Below are positions 7,856-8,497 of a DNA stretch of 8,497 bases, one piece after another. The notes below the pieces were generated by a model, which saw only the letters and a list, made by a program, of their open reading frames with translations, had not been told where the DNA came from and did no database searches. The DNA comes from B1 sp964443415. GTDB taxonomy: Bacteria > Bacteroidota > Bacteroidia > UKL13-3. The stretch covers positions 1 to 8,497 of the forward strand of contig CAYUDC010000117.1 of NCBI GenBank assembly GCA_964443415.1, written 5' to 3'. Position 1 is the stretch's first letter. Every line of letters begins with the position of its first letter. A program made the translations under genes and the position numbers.

Positions 7856-7859
7856 TGTA
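7852..7859 (-). promoter_or_regulatory. Possible Bacteroidetes -7 promoter element for glnN
   Basis: The minus strand reads TACATTTG, a full match to the TAnnTTTG -7 consensus known for Bacteroidetes primary sigma factor promoters. It lies 96 bases before the glnN ATG. The matching TTG at -33 is missing at the usual 17-21 base spacing; the nearest is 29 bases upstream. The call is therefore weak. If real, it would give a 5' untranslated region of about 90 bases. Confidence 0.3.
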
Positions 7860-7873
7860 TTGGATTTTTAGCC

Positions 7874-8497
7874 TTATTGCATTTCGGCCAACAAGCCCTC
7901 TTTTAGTGCATAGTGGCTTGCTATTATTCGGGTTGAACCAAGCCTATTTATCACAAAACACATGAGGATGCTAGCTGCCACAATCATATCTGAACGAAAG
8001 GAGGGGACACCTTTTAATAATTTTCTGCTTTCTGTGGTGCTCGTAAGAATGCAGGTTTTATACAATTGCAATTGTTCCCAAGAAACTTCGTGTGCGTGTT
8101 GGCTTAGGTTGGGTATGGTTTGACCCAAATCGAACGTAAGCACCTCGCGTAAGGTGTCGAAGCTGCCCGCAGAGCCGGCAAACCAAACAGCATGATGCAG
8201 TTTTTGTTGTTCCCAAACCTCTGTTAAAATTTCGGCTAGGTAATTTTCAATTTCTAAGATTTGGCTAGGGCTAGCTGGGTTGCTAAGTGGGAATTTATCA
8301 ATGAGTCGGGCTGCCCCAATTTCGTAGCTTTTTTTCCAAATGATGTCTTGTTGCTGTGCCAAGATAAATTCTACACTGCCGCCTCCAATGTCCATGATCC
8401 AAATGGGAGATGGTGGTAGGTTAAAGGAATAAGAAACACCTTTATAAATTAACTCAGCCTCGCGGTTGCCATCTATTTGCTGTACCTCAAAGCCAAA
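7874..8497 (-). CDS. Ppx/GppA-family phosphatase, 5' end cut by the window edge
   Basis: The reading frame is open from the right edge to the TAA at 7874-7876, giving 207 visible C-terminal residues; the true start lies beyond the window. The family hydrolyses terminal phosphates of polyphosphate (Ppx) or of pppGpp (GppA), using an actin-like ATPase fold. Visible signs, numbered from the edge: IDGNREAELIYKGV (about 8-21), matching the family pattern around G.EEA..I..GV; the phosphate-binding glycine motif MDIGGGSVEFI (35-45); FAGSAGSFDTL in the second lobe; and the closing SHYALKEGLLAEM, matching the usual ..ALREG..... ending. The N-terminal phosphate-1 loop is outside the window. There is no sign of the extra C-terminal HD-type domain of long Ppx proteins, so this should be a short form of roughly 300 residues. 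An ATG at 8395 lies inside the glycine motif (the Met of MDIGGG) and cannot be the real start. Sequence alone does not separate Ppx from GppA activity. Confidence 0.92.
   Translation of the reverse strand, partial: FGFEVQQIDGNREAELIYKGVSYSFNLPPSPIWIMDIGGGSVEFILAQQQDIIWKKSYEIGAARLIDKFPLSNPASPSQILEIENYLAEILTEVWEQQKLHHAVWFAGSAGSFDTLREVLTFDLGQTIPNLSQHAHEVSWEQLQLYKTCILTSTTESRKLLKGVPSFRSDMIVAASILMCFVINRLGSTRIIASHYALKEGLLAEMQ

Overview
The window looks like chromosomal DNA from a member of the Bacteroidota. The supporting signs are a type III glutamine synthetase, a long (about 390 residue) Bacteroidetes-style PurM, two TPR / beta-propeller / OmpA cell-envelope proteins of a kind very common in that phylum, AT-rich intergenic DNA and no visible Shine-Dalgarno sequences before the starts. 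The order or genus cannot be fixed by eye.

All five genes are on the minus strand and read from the right edge to the left. In order of transcription: (1) the 3' two thirds of a Ppx/GppA-family phosphatase gene, cut by the right edge (7874-8497); (2) a complete type III glutamine synthetase, glnN (5569-7755), closed by a strong hairpin terminator (5542-5565); (3) a 697-residue lipoprotein with TPR, PD40-like propeller, carboxypeptidase-regulatory-like and OmpA domains (3361-5454), followed by a second strong terminator (3318-3348); (4) a 650-residue paralogue with the same domain order but an ordinary signal peptide (1320-3272); (5) purM (123-1289), which starts 30 bases after gene 4 and is probably co-transcribed with it. 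The four intergenic stretches are 30 to 118 bases long. The left 122 bases contain no supported gene, only A-rich short repeats and a weak palindrome.

Functionally this is mostly core metabolism (ammonium assimilation, purine synthesis, and polyphosphate or (p)ppGpp turnover) around a pair of peptidoglycan-linked outer-membrane or periplasmic proteins. The pair is the most interesting part. It is a tandem duplication whose copies have diverged in how they are anchored, and the domain order matches that described for PorE, a type IX secretion accessory lipoprotein. No phage, insertion sequence, CRISPR array, RNA gene or defence system was seen, and I do not see a convincing undescribed system here. 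The remaining findings are modest: two terminators with UNCG-type loops, a dyad overlapping a possible glnN promoter element, and a possible ompA-like/purM read-through unit.
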